DNA of 7,525 nucleotides from an uncultured Flammeovirgaceae bacterium (lineage in GTDB: Bacteria; Bacteroidota; Bacteroidia; Cytophagales; Cyclobacteriaceae), in contig CAKZPJ010000140.1 of assembly GCA_937138955.1 (NCBI GenBank), positions 1 through 7,525 on the forward strand, read 5' to 3'. Below the pieces are notes generated by a model that worked only from the letters and a program-made list of their open reading frames with translations, made no database searches and was not told the origin of the DNA. Below, piece after piece: positions 1 through 7,045 of the stretch. Position 1 is the stretch's first letter. Every line of letters starts with the position of its first letter. The position numbers were made by a program, and so were the translations under genes.

Positions 1-213
1 ACATACCGGAGCGGTAGCAAACGTGCGGGTAAACCGCATACCGCGTTGGGCTAGTGCGTCTAAATGAGGAGTTTCTACCAGCGTATTTCCGTAACAACCC
101 AAGTCAGGAGATAAATCTTCGGCAATAATCCAAAGTACATTCGGTTTGTCAGCTTGGCTATAAAGCGAAGTCGTGATGAAGGAAAGAAAAACGCTGAGTA
201 TGATGTTTTTCAT
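1..213 (-). CDS. Secreted sulfatase, N-terminal fragment (type I, formylglycine-dependent)
   Basis: This is the first 71 codons of a sulfatase; the rest lies beyond position 1. It starts at the ATG at 213-211 with a signal peptide (residues 1 to about 20, KNIILSVFLS core, likely cut near SLYSQ/A), so the product is exported. Residues 25-49 (NVLWIIAEDLSPDLGCYGN) match the first strand and metal-binding loop of alkaline-phosphatase-fold sulfatases. TPHLDALAQRGMRFT follows and is also typical. The fragment ends in TAPVC, and C71 (bases 3-1) is at the position of the Cys that becomes formylglycine in the C-x-P-S-R motif; the rest of that motif is outside the window. The metal loop has E32-D33 rather than the common D-D pair, as in the 'EDISP' sulfatases, which include N-sulfoglucosamine sulfohydrolase-like members. 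It starts 9 bp after the upstream stop codon, so it is almost certainly cotranscribed with the GH16/GH9-like gene. Substrate is not determinable here, but it implies a sulfated glycan. Confidence 0.93.
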   Translation of the reverse strand, partial: MKNIILSVFLSFITTSLYSQADKPNVLWIIAEDLSPDLGCYGNTLVETPHLDALAQRGMRFTRTFATAPVC

Positions 214-222
214 GGGTTATAC

Positions 223-3213
223 CTACCGGATTTTGATGGTGTTTGTCTTCTGATGCCAGCCTAAGCCATAGCTAACGATTATTTCATCAGTAGGTGCGTT
301 TATCTCCCAAGTTGTCCGAAAACGCGAAGTGTTTTTACCAGTTTCGGTGAGGGTAATATAGGTAGGTTTGCCTTCAATATGAATTACCACTTGAGCTTGC
401 TCTACCCTTGCCGGATTAGCGTTTAGCGGTGCTATCAATTCTATTCCAATTACATCACCCGTGCTAGCTTGACTGATTTCAGAGGAAAACTGGGTATTGT
501 AGATTTTCACTGAAGTGCTACTACTGCTAAGGTAGGCCAGCCCAGTATTCCAGGCAGTGTTAAAAGTAACCCAGCCTTCGGTATGACCGGGGTCACCGGC
601 TTCGGGATGGTAAGGGTAGATAGTTTCTTTAGGCGAACCGTCGAGTACTCCCCGAGCGGTCTGTAAAATTCCAGCTCCGCCCTGCCACTCTTTGTACCAA
701 CCTAACTCTACTCCGGCAAAGTCGGTAGTGGCATCAAAGCCAAAATGCCTTCCCGCCGGATTGCGACCAAAAATATGGTCTACGTAAGCAATCGCCAATT
801 CTTCTAGTCGTTGCTGTTTCTGTGTGTCTTTTATATGCGGAATAGCTGCCAGCGCCGGGGCGGGAAATCCGGCAATATTACCAACTTCATTGAAGCCATT
901 ATCGGCTCCCGGTCGGTCGGGCCATATTGTCGGAATAATCCACTTATCATCTGAGTAGCGACGGTAGTCCCAGAGGTTATCCGAGTGGCGAATCATCTCA
1001 TCGGCCCAGGCTGAAATTTTTTTATCAATACCTCGCGGAGCCCTCTGAGGATAGTTTTCCTGAAAATAGGCTAGCGAAGTGATCGTAACGTGTTCGCCCT
1101 GCCGTTGCCCTTTGGTAGTGCGGGGGTCAGTCCAGTTCAGATTGTCCAGCAACCACTGAGTTTGATCATAGGCGGCTTGAAAGTATTTATCTTCATCAGC
1201 ACGCCCTTCTCGTAGAGCTACTTCGTGCATCATAAGGTTGGGAATAACACTGTGTCCGGGCGGAAATTGTCCTTTCCCGGTTCCGATAAAATCGTATACC
1301 TGAAATAGGTCGCCCGAGTGCTCAATATCATGCCACTGCCAACGATTGATCGCCTCATTCCCCCAGATACCAAATAGATAGTCCCGCGCCTCATCGTACA
1401 CCGACCGGGGAATGTATTCTTCCAGATAGGGATAGGCGTATAGAAAATAGGCTAATTGTTCCTTGAGTAAGGTGTGGTTTACCTTTCCCCGTAAGTAAAT
1501 ATCTACCGCCCAGTAGGCCAATCGGACGATCTCCGGAGTATCTTCCGGCAGCTCTTCTCGCACTCCCAAATACAAACCCTGTACCGGCATTCGCTCAGTA
1601 GAAAAAGCTTCGGGGTTAGCGAAGTATAGATTTAGTAGCGACGGAATTTCAAAGGAAAACTGGTGACTATCGCGCCAGGCTACTCCTAGATTAGGGCAGT
1701 CTGCACTGCTGTCGGTAGGGGAGTAGCTACGGGAGTCACCAAACCAGCAGCGTACGTCTACCATAAAGTCAATTGCGGGCTGATAAGAAATCTGCTCGAT
1801 CAAGCCCGGACTTACCCAAAAAGGCACCGAACGGCCGGTATGCTCTTTGTCTTCCACCACAATCTGATAATTGCCCCAGGTGTCGGGGCGAAAATCGGTA
1901 AAGTCACCGATATTTCCCTGAATGCTTCCCTCGAACTGCGAAGTATTGTCTTCAGCATTCACTACGCGAAATGGTGTTCCATCAGAAGCCAGCGGAGCCG
2001 TGAAGCGTTTGGGGCGATTTAGGTCGTACCCCACTTGGTTCACCAGCACGGGTTGCGGATCGTGGGCGAAAACCTGCACTTCGTAAATGCGTAATGGCTG
2101 CCCTTCAATACTACGCAACCTGAGCTTATCGGTATTCACTGGTTCAAAGGCAATGACCGGATTATCGGTAGGCAAGTGCCCCACCTCTTGCCACTGCTCA
2201 TTCATCCAGGCTTCAGCTACCAGGCTATCAGCTCCTTTTACCAACGGCAACACGATCTGGTCAATGGTGTGCGTCTCATCCAGAGAAATTTCTAACCAGT
2301 GGCTTCCTACCGTACCCGCCGACTGCCAGTAGCTTTCGGGATTACCGTCCACCGCTGCCGTTGCCGGTTCTTCTTCGGTTGAGGCCCGCACGGTCTGGTT
2401 TAGGGCCAGATTGGATATACTAGTTCGTCTTTCTAGGTTATTAGTTGGTTTATAAAATCGTACATAATCGAAGACAGCGGCTGCGGGTAACTGACTATCG
2501 TCTACTGCTTCAGTATCTCCCAAAAAGCTGGCGATGGAGGTAAGCCAGATATGAATAGGGCCCTGGGGCACATCGGTAATTTCTTTTTCCCAAACCTTCT
2601 GTCCGTTCAGATAGCAGTAAACCGTATCTTCCGCGTATTCGGCTGCCAGGATTTGGAAATCTTCGGCTAGTGAAGCCGGAATGAGCGGGCTTCCGAAGTG
2701 AATGTGTTCACCTTGCCACCGATGAATGTTAGCATGATAGCCTCCTTGATTCTTAGAATCGTGTTCTAGGATATCAATCTCAACGGTAGCATCATCAGTA
2801 TTGGTGCCACCCGAACCGTTGTGGTGCATCAGCCAGAAAGAGGTGTGCCAACCCGCGCCCGGTGGGACTTTTAGCCGGGCTTCGTAGTAGCCGTGCTGAA
2901 AGGCGATTTTGGAGATGAGGCCCGCTCCGGTATAGTCTTTTCCGTTAGCGTCTTCTTTCTTTAGATTGAGGTGCAGAAAACCATCCGATAGCGTAACGTT
3001 TTCTGCGAGTTGCGTACTCCAGTGCTTACTATCGGTTCGGTAGTCCCATACCGAAGTATCTAATTTAGTTTGATTGAACTCATCGCTGAAAGCCAAACTG
3101 TACTCTCGCTCGTGTAAACGAATAGTTTCAGGTTGGGCTCGACATAAGTAAGTGCTAGCCACCAGTGCTACCACCAATAAATTTCGTGTGATTTCCTTAT
3201 CGTTTAGTCTCAT
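223..3213 (-). CDS. Secreted GH16 / discoidin-CBM32-like / GH9-like multimodular glycosidase (996 aa)
   Basis: Predicted exported enzyme with an N-terminal signal (residues 1-27, hydrophobic LLVVALVAS, cleavage near CRAQ). Residues about 35-256 form a GH16 module: LAFSDEFN, HGYYEARLKVPPGAGWHTSFWLM and the catalytic ExDxxE motif EIDILE, with E145 as nucleophile, D147, and E150 as acid/base; it ends in FDYVRFYKP. Residues about 268-384 look like an F5/8-type C (discoidin/CBM32) carbohydrate-binding domain (LALNQTVRAS, AAVDGNPESYWQS, IYEVQVFA). Residues about 388-468 begin with VLVNQVGYDLNRPKRF, the hallmark of the Ig-like domain before GH9 catalytic domains. Residues about 475-897 resemble a GH9 (alpha/alpha)6 barrel, with paired Cys 489/506, WRDSHQF at 513-519, FGRNPAGRHF at 815-824 and a TEGWVTFN segment at 878-885. 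In the GH9 half the usual DAGD motif reads DSHQ, so the second Asp (general base) seems replaced by Gln518. Residues about 903-996 are an extra beta-rich domain with ITLTETGKNTSRF. It is followed 9 bp later by the sulfatase. Backbone substrate unknown. Confidence 0.9.
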   Translation of the reverse strand: MRLNDKEITRNLLVVALVASTYLCRAQPETIRLHEREYSLAFSDEFNQTKLDTSVWDYRTDSKHWSTQLAENVTLSDGFLHLNLKKEDANGKDYTGAGLISKIAFQHGYYEARLKVPPGAGWHTSFWLMHHNGSGGTNTDDATVEIDILEHDSKNQGGYHANIHRWQGEHIHFGSPLIPASLAEDFQILAAEYAEDTVYCYLNGQKVWEKEITDVPQGPIHIWLTSIASFLGDTEAVDDSQLPAAAVFDYVRFYKPTNNLERRTSISNLALNQTVRASTEEEPATAAVDGNPESYWQSAGTVGSHWLEISLDETHTIDQIVLPLVKGADSLVAEAWMNEQWQEVGHLPTDNPVIAFEPVNTDKLRLRSIEGQPLRIYEVQVFAHDPQPVLVNQVGYDLNRPKRFTAPLASDGTPFRVVNAEDNTSQFEGSIQGNIGDFTDFRPDTWGNYQIVVEDKEHTGRSVPFWVSPGLIEQISYQPAIDFMVDVRCWFGDSRSYSPTDSSADCPNLGVAWRDSHQFSFEIPSLLNLYFANPEAFSTERMPVQGLYLGVREELPEDTPEIVRLAYWAVDIYLRGKVNHTLLKEQLAYFLYAYPYLEEYIPRSVYDEARDYLFGIWGNEAINRWQWHDIEHSGDLFQVYDFIGTGKGQFPPGHSVIPNLMMHEVALREGRADEDKYFQAAYDQTQWLLDNLNWTDPRTTKGQRQGEHVTITSLAYFQENYPQRAPRGIDKKISAWADEMIRHSDNLWDYRRYSDDKWIIPTIWPDRPGADNGFNEVGNIAGFPAPALAAIPHIKDTQKQQRLEELAIAYVDHIFGRNPAGRHFGFDATTDFAGVELGWYKEWQGGAGILQTARGVLDGSPKETIYPYHPEAGDPGHTEGWVTFNTAWNTGLAYLSSSSTSVKIYNTQFSSEISQASTGDVIGIELIAPLNANPARVEQAQVVIHIEGKPTYITLTETGKNTSRFRTTWEINAPTDEIIVSYGLGWHQKTNTIKIR

Positions 3214-3273
3214 TAAATAGTTGATTCTTATTCGGTTGGGTTGTTAGATATACTTGATGTTCTTACCTACTTC

Positions 3274-6135
3274 TTATTTCTTTAAAATATATTCTTCGGA
3301 CTGGTGTATTTTATCTTTTACATCCTGGGTTTCAAGGCGTAAGCGCACTGGCTCATCAGGGGTCGGGTTATGTAGACTAAACTCGTAGGGGTAGGACTCA
3401 TCAACTATTATCTGCTGTGGTCCATCACCTACTTGATAGTGAAGAGTTGCCTGTTTTATACCTTTCTCAGTGGCATTGGTGTAGACGTAGGCATCTGCGT
3501 AATCCGGCACCAAATTAATGAGCATCCCAGTTATGGTACCTAATTCTTTTTGATCGTCGCTATCTCTGAAATAGCCTTTATTTTCGGTGGTTACGCTACT
3601 GGTCGTAACTTTCTCTTGCAGTGGTACATTGTTAGTCAGATCTTCTATTTTTATTGCAATAAGCCCTTGAGGAGGTACTTCTACCGATAGTCTTCCGTTT
3701 ACCAAGCTTCCACGTGAAGTTGTACCATCGGTCTGATAAACCAGAGTGCTATATTTCCTGCCGTAATCCCAATTGAGCGCATCGGGGTTAAGGTAAAGTG
3801 TAGTAGATACTGCCGTAGAAGCTGTGTTCATCAACACCAAATAAGTGTGTTCATCATCTGTCCCCAACAGATGGTTTAAGGCAATTTCTGAAGATTGAAT
3901 CGCATCTTTGGGTAGCCAGAGGCGAACCTCTGCATTGTTGAAAATTTTTCCGGCTTTATGTCCGTACACCTTGCTGGCCAGAAATGCATAACCGGGCGCG
4001 TAGGCTGAAGGAAAATCTACCTGACCATCCGAACGATAGTAAGCATCACTTACCAGAAAATCTTGCAACAGCGCAATGTGGGGCCAAACGTGGTTAAAAA
4101 AAATGGCATTGTATTTTATATCCAAATACTCGTGTAAGGGGTAGTCAGTTTGCTGATAGACATTGGTAGCCAAAGAAGTAAAATAGTAGCCGGGGAAATT
4201 AGCGTAGCGACCTATCACTCCATTGTAAGCAACATCACGCATCAGGCTATCTTGTTTTAAATAGGCTAATCGTAATAGAGGTGCTGCCTGGTGGTTAAGC
4301 ATGATTGGGCCGTACCGGTAAGTGTAAGGTGCTTCGGGTGGTAAGCCTACCAATGAAGTTTGCCAGGCAGGTACTACTTGTTCAGGTATATCAGTTGAGG
4401 TGTCGTACTCCTTCCATTCGTAGCTGTTGGCTTTATAGCGTCGGCCGGGAAACACCCCGGCAACATTGCCATCCTCGTTAACGGTGATCAGCGAATCCGG
4501 TGCTACAGGATTTGAGCGAGTCCAAAGCAGAAACTGCTTGGCACCCAGATAAGCAGCATCTAAGAATCTCTGCTCACTTGTTTCTTCATACAGTTCAAGT
4601 AAATCTTGCCAGCGATTGGAATAGTCTATGGCAAAAGTCGCTTGTTTGTCCTGTAAACCCGCATTGGTGCTAAAATCTTGGGGATAGTTGTGTATAGTAT
4701 TTTCCAAATAGTTGTCAGCCTTCTCGACCGCAGTCTGTAGGGTAGCACTATCGCCATCTAATCGGTATTTTGCCAGATAATCTTGCCAGGTATCTCCACC
4801 AGTGGCAGTTTCTAGGTTTAACTGACGGGGCTTGCCAAAAATACGGTTGGTTTCTGCCAAAAACGCTTCGCTCTGTCCGCCTGTCATCTGATGTAGGCTA
4901 ACCAGTTCGGCAATTTCCATAGCCGGGCCTTCCAAAAAATGGGATGGGTTTTGAGCTACTATGGTGTCGCTAGTAGCGTAGAGATACTTCTGGCGGGACA
5001 TCATGTACTCGATCATCGGTAAAGCTCGGCGTCTGTATATTTCTTCGTTTCCGGTAGTCAGGGCAATGCTTAAAGGGTGTAAGGCTGATACATTTTTAAC
5101 GGTACCCGGCACATCAAATCGATAATCATTCCCCTTTAATTCTTCTACCCAGCCGCCGTACACATCATCCATAGCAAAGTCTAGCATGTTTTCCAGGGTT
5201 TGGTTGAGGCTGACAGTGGCATTCTGTCGCTCATTTTTATAGTCAAGTACCTGCTTATAGAGGTAATCTACTCCGGTTTCCCAATCGCCTGGTTGCACGA
5301 AATACCGCAGTGTAAACTGATGACTTTGGCCTGCTTTCATTTGCGAACCTTGCCCTCCCAAAATGGGAGCCACTATCACTGGTTTCGCCTGACCTATTTG
5401 GTCGCGTAGAGCCAGCCCGAATAGTGAGTTATTAAAGAATGCATAGCGGTAAGGTATTTCTTTCGGATGCACCGCCAGTCCTTCCGTAACGCCGTCGGAA
5501 TTGGTAAATGTAGCGGCAGTGGTAGCGAAGGCTTCGGGGGTGAGTACGGCCTCTACCGGAAAACGCTTCCAAGACCATACCAGCGGTTGATACAGAAAAT
5601 CTAATTCACTTGGCTCTTTAGACTCGATCCCCGAGAAGGCGACAGAAAACCATCCATCTACTTTAGGAGCAATCTCCCAATTGATTTCAGGAACATTATC
5701 CCCGTCAGGCAAGTAAATCTGAGCACTGATAGCAAATCGTTCAGTTTCCCGAAACAAAAGTTTAATAGTACGTTTATCACCCGGCTGGGCAGTGTTAGCA
5801 GTAACATTCGTGCGTTCTCCCTGCTTCCAAAAATTAATCACTTTCTTTGCACCCCAGGCGGCCACCGGCGAACTGCCTTCACTAATACCACCTTGTTGAA
5901 AATCAGGATCTTTATCGGCGTAGAAGATAGTAAAACTAGGCACTAAAAAGTACTCAACCTCCTGCCTCCCCAGGCGCTTGATACTGATAATCGCCTTATT
6001 TGAAAACTGCTCGGGAGCTGATACTGAGTACGCTCTATTATTGATTTCAACACGGCTTTGAGCTACTATACAATGAATCGGCAAAATACCAATAAGCCCT
6101 ACTAAGATTATACTATAAAATACGCGTACGTTCAT
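3274..6135 (-). CDS. Secreted multidomain protein of unknown family, probably (alpha/alpha)-toroid carbohydrate-active (953 aa)
   Basis: I do not recognise a named family. I place the start at the ATG at 6135-6133. A longer reading to an ATG at 6198 would overlap the PhyH gene by 47 bp and put 21 polar residues before a clean signal peptide (MNVRVFYSIILVGLIGILP, cleavage near IVAQ/S). From 6135, the gene starts 16 bp after the PhyH stop. No proper lipobox is seen (PIHC is poor), so it is probably periplasmic or released. By sequence texture, residues about 28-285 are beta-rich. Residues about 305-695 are helix-rich with aromatic clusters (FLEGPAMEIAELVSL, NRWQDLLELYEET, FFNHVWPHIALLQDFL), suggesting an alpha/alpha toroid as in many polysaccharide lyases and glycosidases. 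Residues about 730-830 form a beta-domain (HTYLVLMNTAS, VPPQGLIAIKI), and about 865-953 a last Ig-like beta-domain. This order resembles large lyases or inverting glycosidases, but no catalytic motif can be named. Its place between an oxygenase and a GH16/GH9-like protein supports a glycan role; this is inference. Confidence 0.88.
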   Translation of the reverse strand: MNVRVFYSIILVGLIGILPIHCIVAQSRVEINNRAYSVSAPEQFSNKAIISIKRLGRQEVEYFLVPSFTIFYADKDPDFQQGGISEGSSPVAAWGAKKVINFWKQGERTNVTANTAQPGDKRTIKLLFRETERFAISAQIYLPDGDNVPEINWEIAPKVDGWFSVAFSGIESKEPSELDFLYQPLVWSWKRFPVEAVLTPEAFATTAATFTNSDGVTEGLAVHPKEIPYRYAFFNNSLFGLALRDQIGQAKPVIVAPILGGQGSQMKAGQSHQFTLRYFVQPGDWETGVDYLYKQVLDYKNERQNATVSLNQTLENMLDFAMDDVYGGWVEELKGNDYRFDVPGTVKNVSALHPLSIALTTGNEEIYRRRALPMIEYMMSRQKYLYATSDTIVAQNPSHFLEGPAMEIAELVSLHQMTGGQSEAFLAETNRIFGKPRQLNLETATGGDTWQDYLAKYRLDGDSATLQTAVEKADNYLENTIHNYPQDFSTNAGLQDKQATFAIDYSNRWQDLLELYEETSEQRFLDAAYLGAKQFLLWTRSNPVAPDSLITVNEDGNVAGVFPGRRYKANSYEWKEYDTSTDIPEQVVPAWQTSLVGLPPEAPYTYRYGPIMLNHQAAPLLRLAYLKQDSLMRDVAYNGVIGRYANFPGYYFTSLATNVYQQTDYPLHEYLDIKYNAIFFNHVWPHIALLQDFLVSDAYYRSDGQVDFPSAYAPGYAFLASKVYGHKAGKIFNNAEVRLWLPKDAIQSSEIALNHLLGTDDEHTYLVLMNTASTAVSTTLYLNPDALNWDYGRKYSTLVYQTDGTTSRGSLVNGRLSVEVPPQGLIAIKIEDLTNNVPLQEKVTTSSVTTENKGYFRDSDDQKELGTITGMLINLVPDYADAYVYTNATEKGIKQATLHYQVGDGPQQIIVDESYPYEFSLHNPTPDEPVRLRLETQDVKDKIHQSEEYILKK

Positions 6136-6151
6136 CGGTGTGCTCAAAGTT

Positions 6152-6961
6152 CTACTGTTCTTGTAAAGATTTATCAGTCTTTTTTGATGAGAAATCAACT
6201 CCTTCGCTTAATACTGAATCAGCCGCCAGAATTCTTCCATCTTCTACCATTTTGATGGGCACGAAGGAAGAAGTAATATCTTCGTCGGGGGTATTGGCGA
6301 CGTTATTATAGCAAGAGATAATCGACCACCTCGGATTCTCGGAGCGATTGGGCCCTGATGCGTGGAGTAAGTTGCTATGGAAGAATAGCGCGTCGCCTGC
6401 TTCTAGTTCGCAGTAAACTTCTTCCACCTTTTCTTTATATTTATTGACCATTTTCATGTCAGCTCCCACTTGCTCACCCGCTTTCCCGTGCTCTAAACGG
6501 CCTAATTTGTGAGAAGCTGGTAATACTTTCAGGCAGCCATTTTCTTGGTTAGCATCGGTTAGAGCAAACATGACACTCAGCATCTGTTCGGAATACATAA
6601 ATCCATTGCGGTACCAATAGCCATAATCCTGGTGCCACTCCCAAGCACCGCCTACTTTGGGTACTTTCTGCATTACTTTAGAATGAAAATGAGCTACTGG
6701 ACTACCGATCAATTGCTCAACTGACTTCACCAGATTTTCGCTTCGGGATAACATTCCGTAGATATCGTCACCGGGAGTATACCACAGAGCCAACCTTGAT
6801 TCGTTACCTTCTGCGTCTTTTACTGCGTAAGAGTGTTCGGTTAGTGCTTGGTCATTTTTAGATGCATTATAAAGCCTGTTGGCTTCTGCTGAGCTAAGAA
6901 ATTGCTTTATGATGACATAACCTTGCTCTTCAAACTGTGACAGTTCTTTTTCAGATAACAT
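6152..6961 (-). CDS. Phytanoyl-CoA dioxygenase (PhyH) family Fe(II)/2-oxoglutarate oxygenase (269 aa)
   Basis: Members couple decarboxylation of 2-oxoglutarate to hydroxylation of a small-molecule substrate. The full fold is present: an N-terminal EEQGYVIIKQFLS segment (residues 11-23) typical of PhyH proteins, then the iron facial triad H110-x-D112 in EWHQDYGYW and H200 in FFHSNLLHASGPN. R211 lies 11 residues after the distal His, where the 2-oxoglutarate carboxylate-binding Arg sits in human PHYH (H175, D177, H264, R275). The GCLKVLPASHK stretch (142-152) and AGDALFF (188-194) are also family-typical. There is no signal peptide or membrane segment, so it should act in the cytoplasm, unlike its exported neighbours. 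It lies 84 bp after the susD-like stop, beyond a predicted terminator, and 16 bp before the next gene. The substrate is unknown; the HQDYGYWYRNG region is reminiscent of ectoine-hydroxylase-like relatives but is not diagnostic. A role on a sugar or modified monomer released from the glycan, or in osmolyte or signal metabolism, is conjecture. Confidence 0.93.
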   Translation of the reverse strand: MLSEKELSQFEEQGYVIIKQFLSSAEANRLYNASKNDQALTEHSYAVKDAEGNESRLALWYTPGDDIYGMLSRSENLVKSVEQLIGSPVAHFHSKVMQKVPKVGGAWEWHQDYGYWYRNGFMYSEQMLSVMFALTDANQENGCLKVLPASHKLGRLEHGKAGEQVGADMKMVNKYKEKVEEVYCELEAGDALFFHSNLLHASGPNRSENPRWSIISCYNNVANTPDEDITSSFVPIKMVEDGRILAADSVLSEGVDFSSKKTDKSLQEQ

Positions 6962-6996
6962 GACAATATTGTTTAAGTCTAGCGTGAATTAGTGAG

Positions 6997-7038
6997 AAAA
7001 GTTGCCCCTGCAACTGCTAATAAAATATGCAGGGGCAA
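6997..7038 (-). terminator. Predicted intrinsic terminator/attenuator downstream of the susD-like gene
   Basis: On the minus strand the stop codon at 7046 is followed after 7 bases by a perfect 11-bp inverted repeat. The arms are TTGCCCCTGCA (plus strand 7002-7012) and TGCAGGGGCAA (7028-7038), with a 15-base AT-rich loop. Directly after the hairpin, in the minus-strand direction, comes C then TTTT (7000-6997), then CTCAC. A GC-rich stem followed by a short T-run is the form of a Rho-independent terminator; the short T-run and 15-base loop suggest it may be leaky. It would separate susD-like expression from the downstream enzyme genes, either ending the transcript or lowering read-through. No convincing Bacteroidota promoter (TTG about 20 bases before TAnnTTTG) is visible in the 40 bases between it and the PhyH start. 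Confidence 0.75.
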
Positions 7039-7045
7039 TTATCGC

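Noticed and set aside
1840..2022. Plus-strand open frame of 60 codons
   Set aside because: It lies wholly inside the GH16/GH9-like gene on the opposite strand, and its product has no recognisable domain or signal; a shadow frame.
2087..2332. Plus-strand open frame of 81 codons
   Set aside because: Antisense to the discoidin-like module, low-complexity Ser/Cys-rich composition and no family resemblance; a shadow frame.
3214..3273. Possible promoter or terminator in the 60-bp gap between the two large genes
   Set aside because: AT-rich, but I found no inverted repeat and no convincing TTG/TAnnTTTG pair; simple operon spacing is enough.
5200..5409. Plus-strand open frame of 69 codons with a few hydrophobic residues
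   Set aside because: Antisense to the 953-residue protein gene, which reads through without interruption; no start context or domain supports it.
6070..6072. Cys in the signal region of the 953-residue protein as a lipoprotein site
   Set aside because: The preceding residues (P-I-H) do not fit a lipobox, and a standard AQ/S cleavage site follows four residues later.
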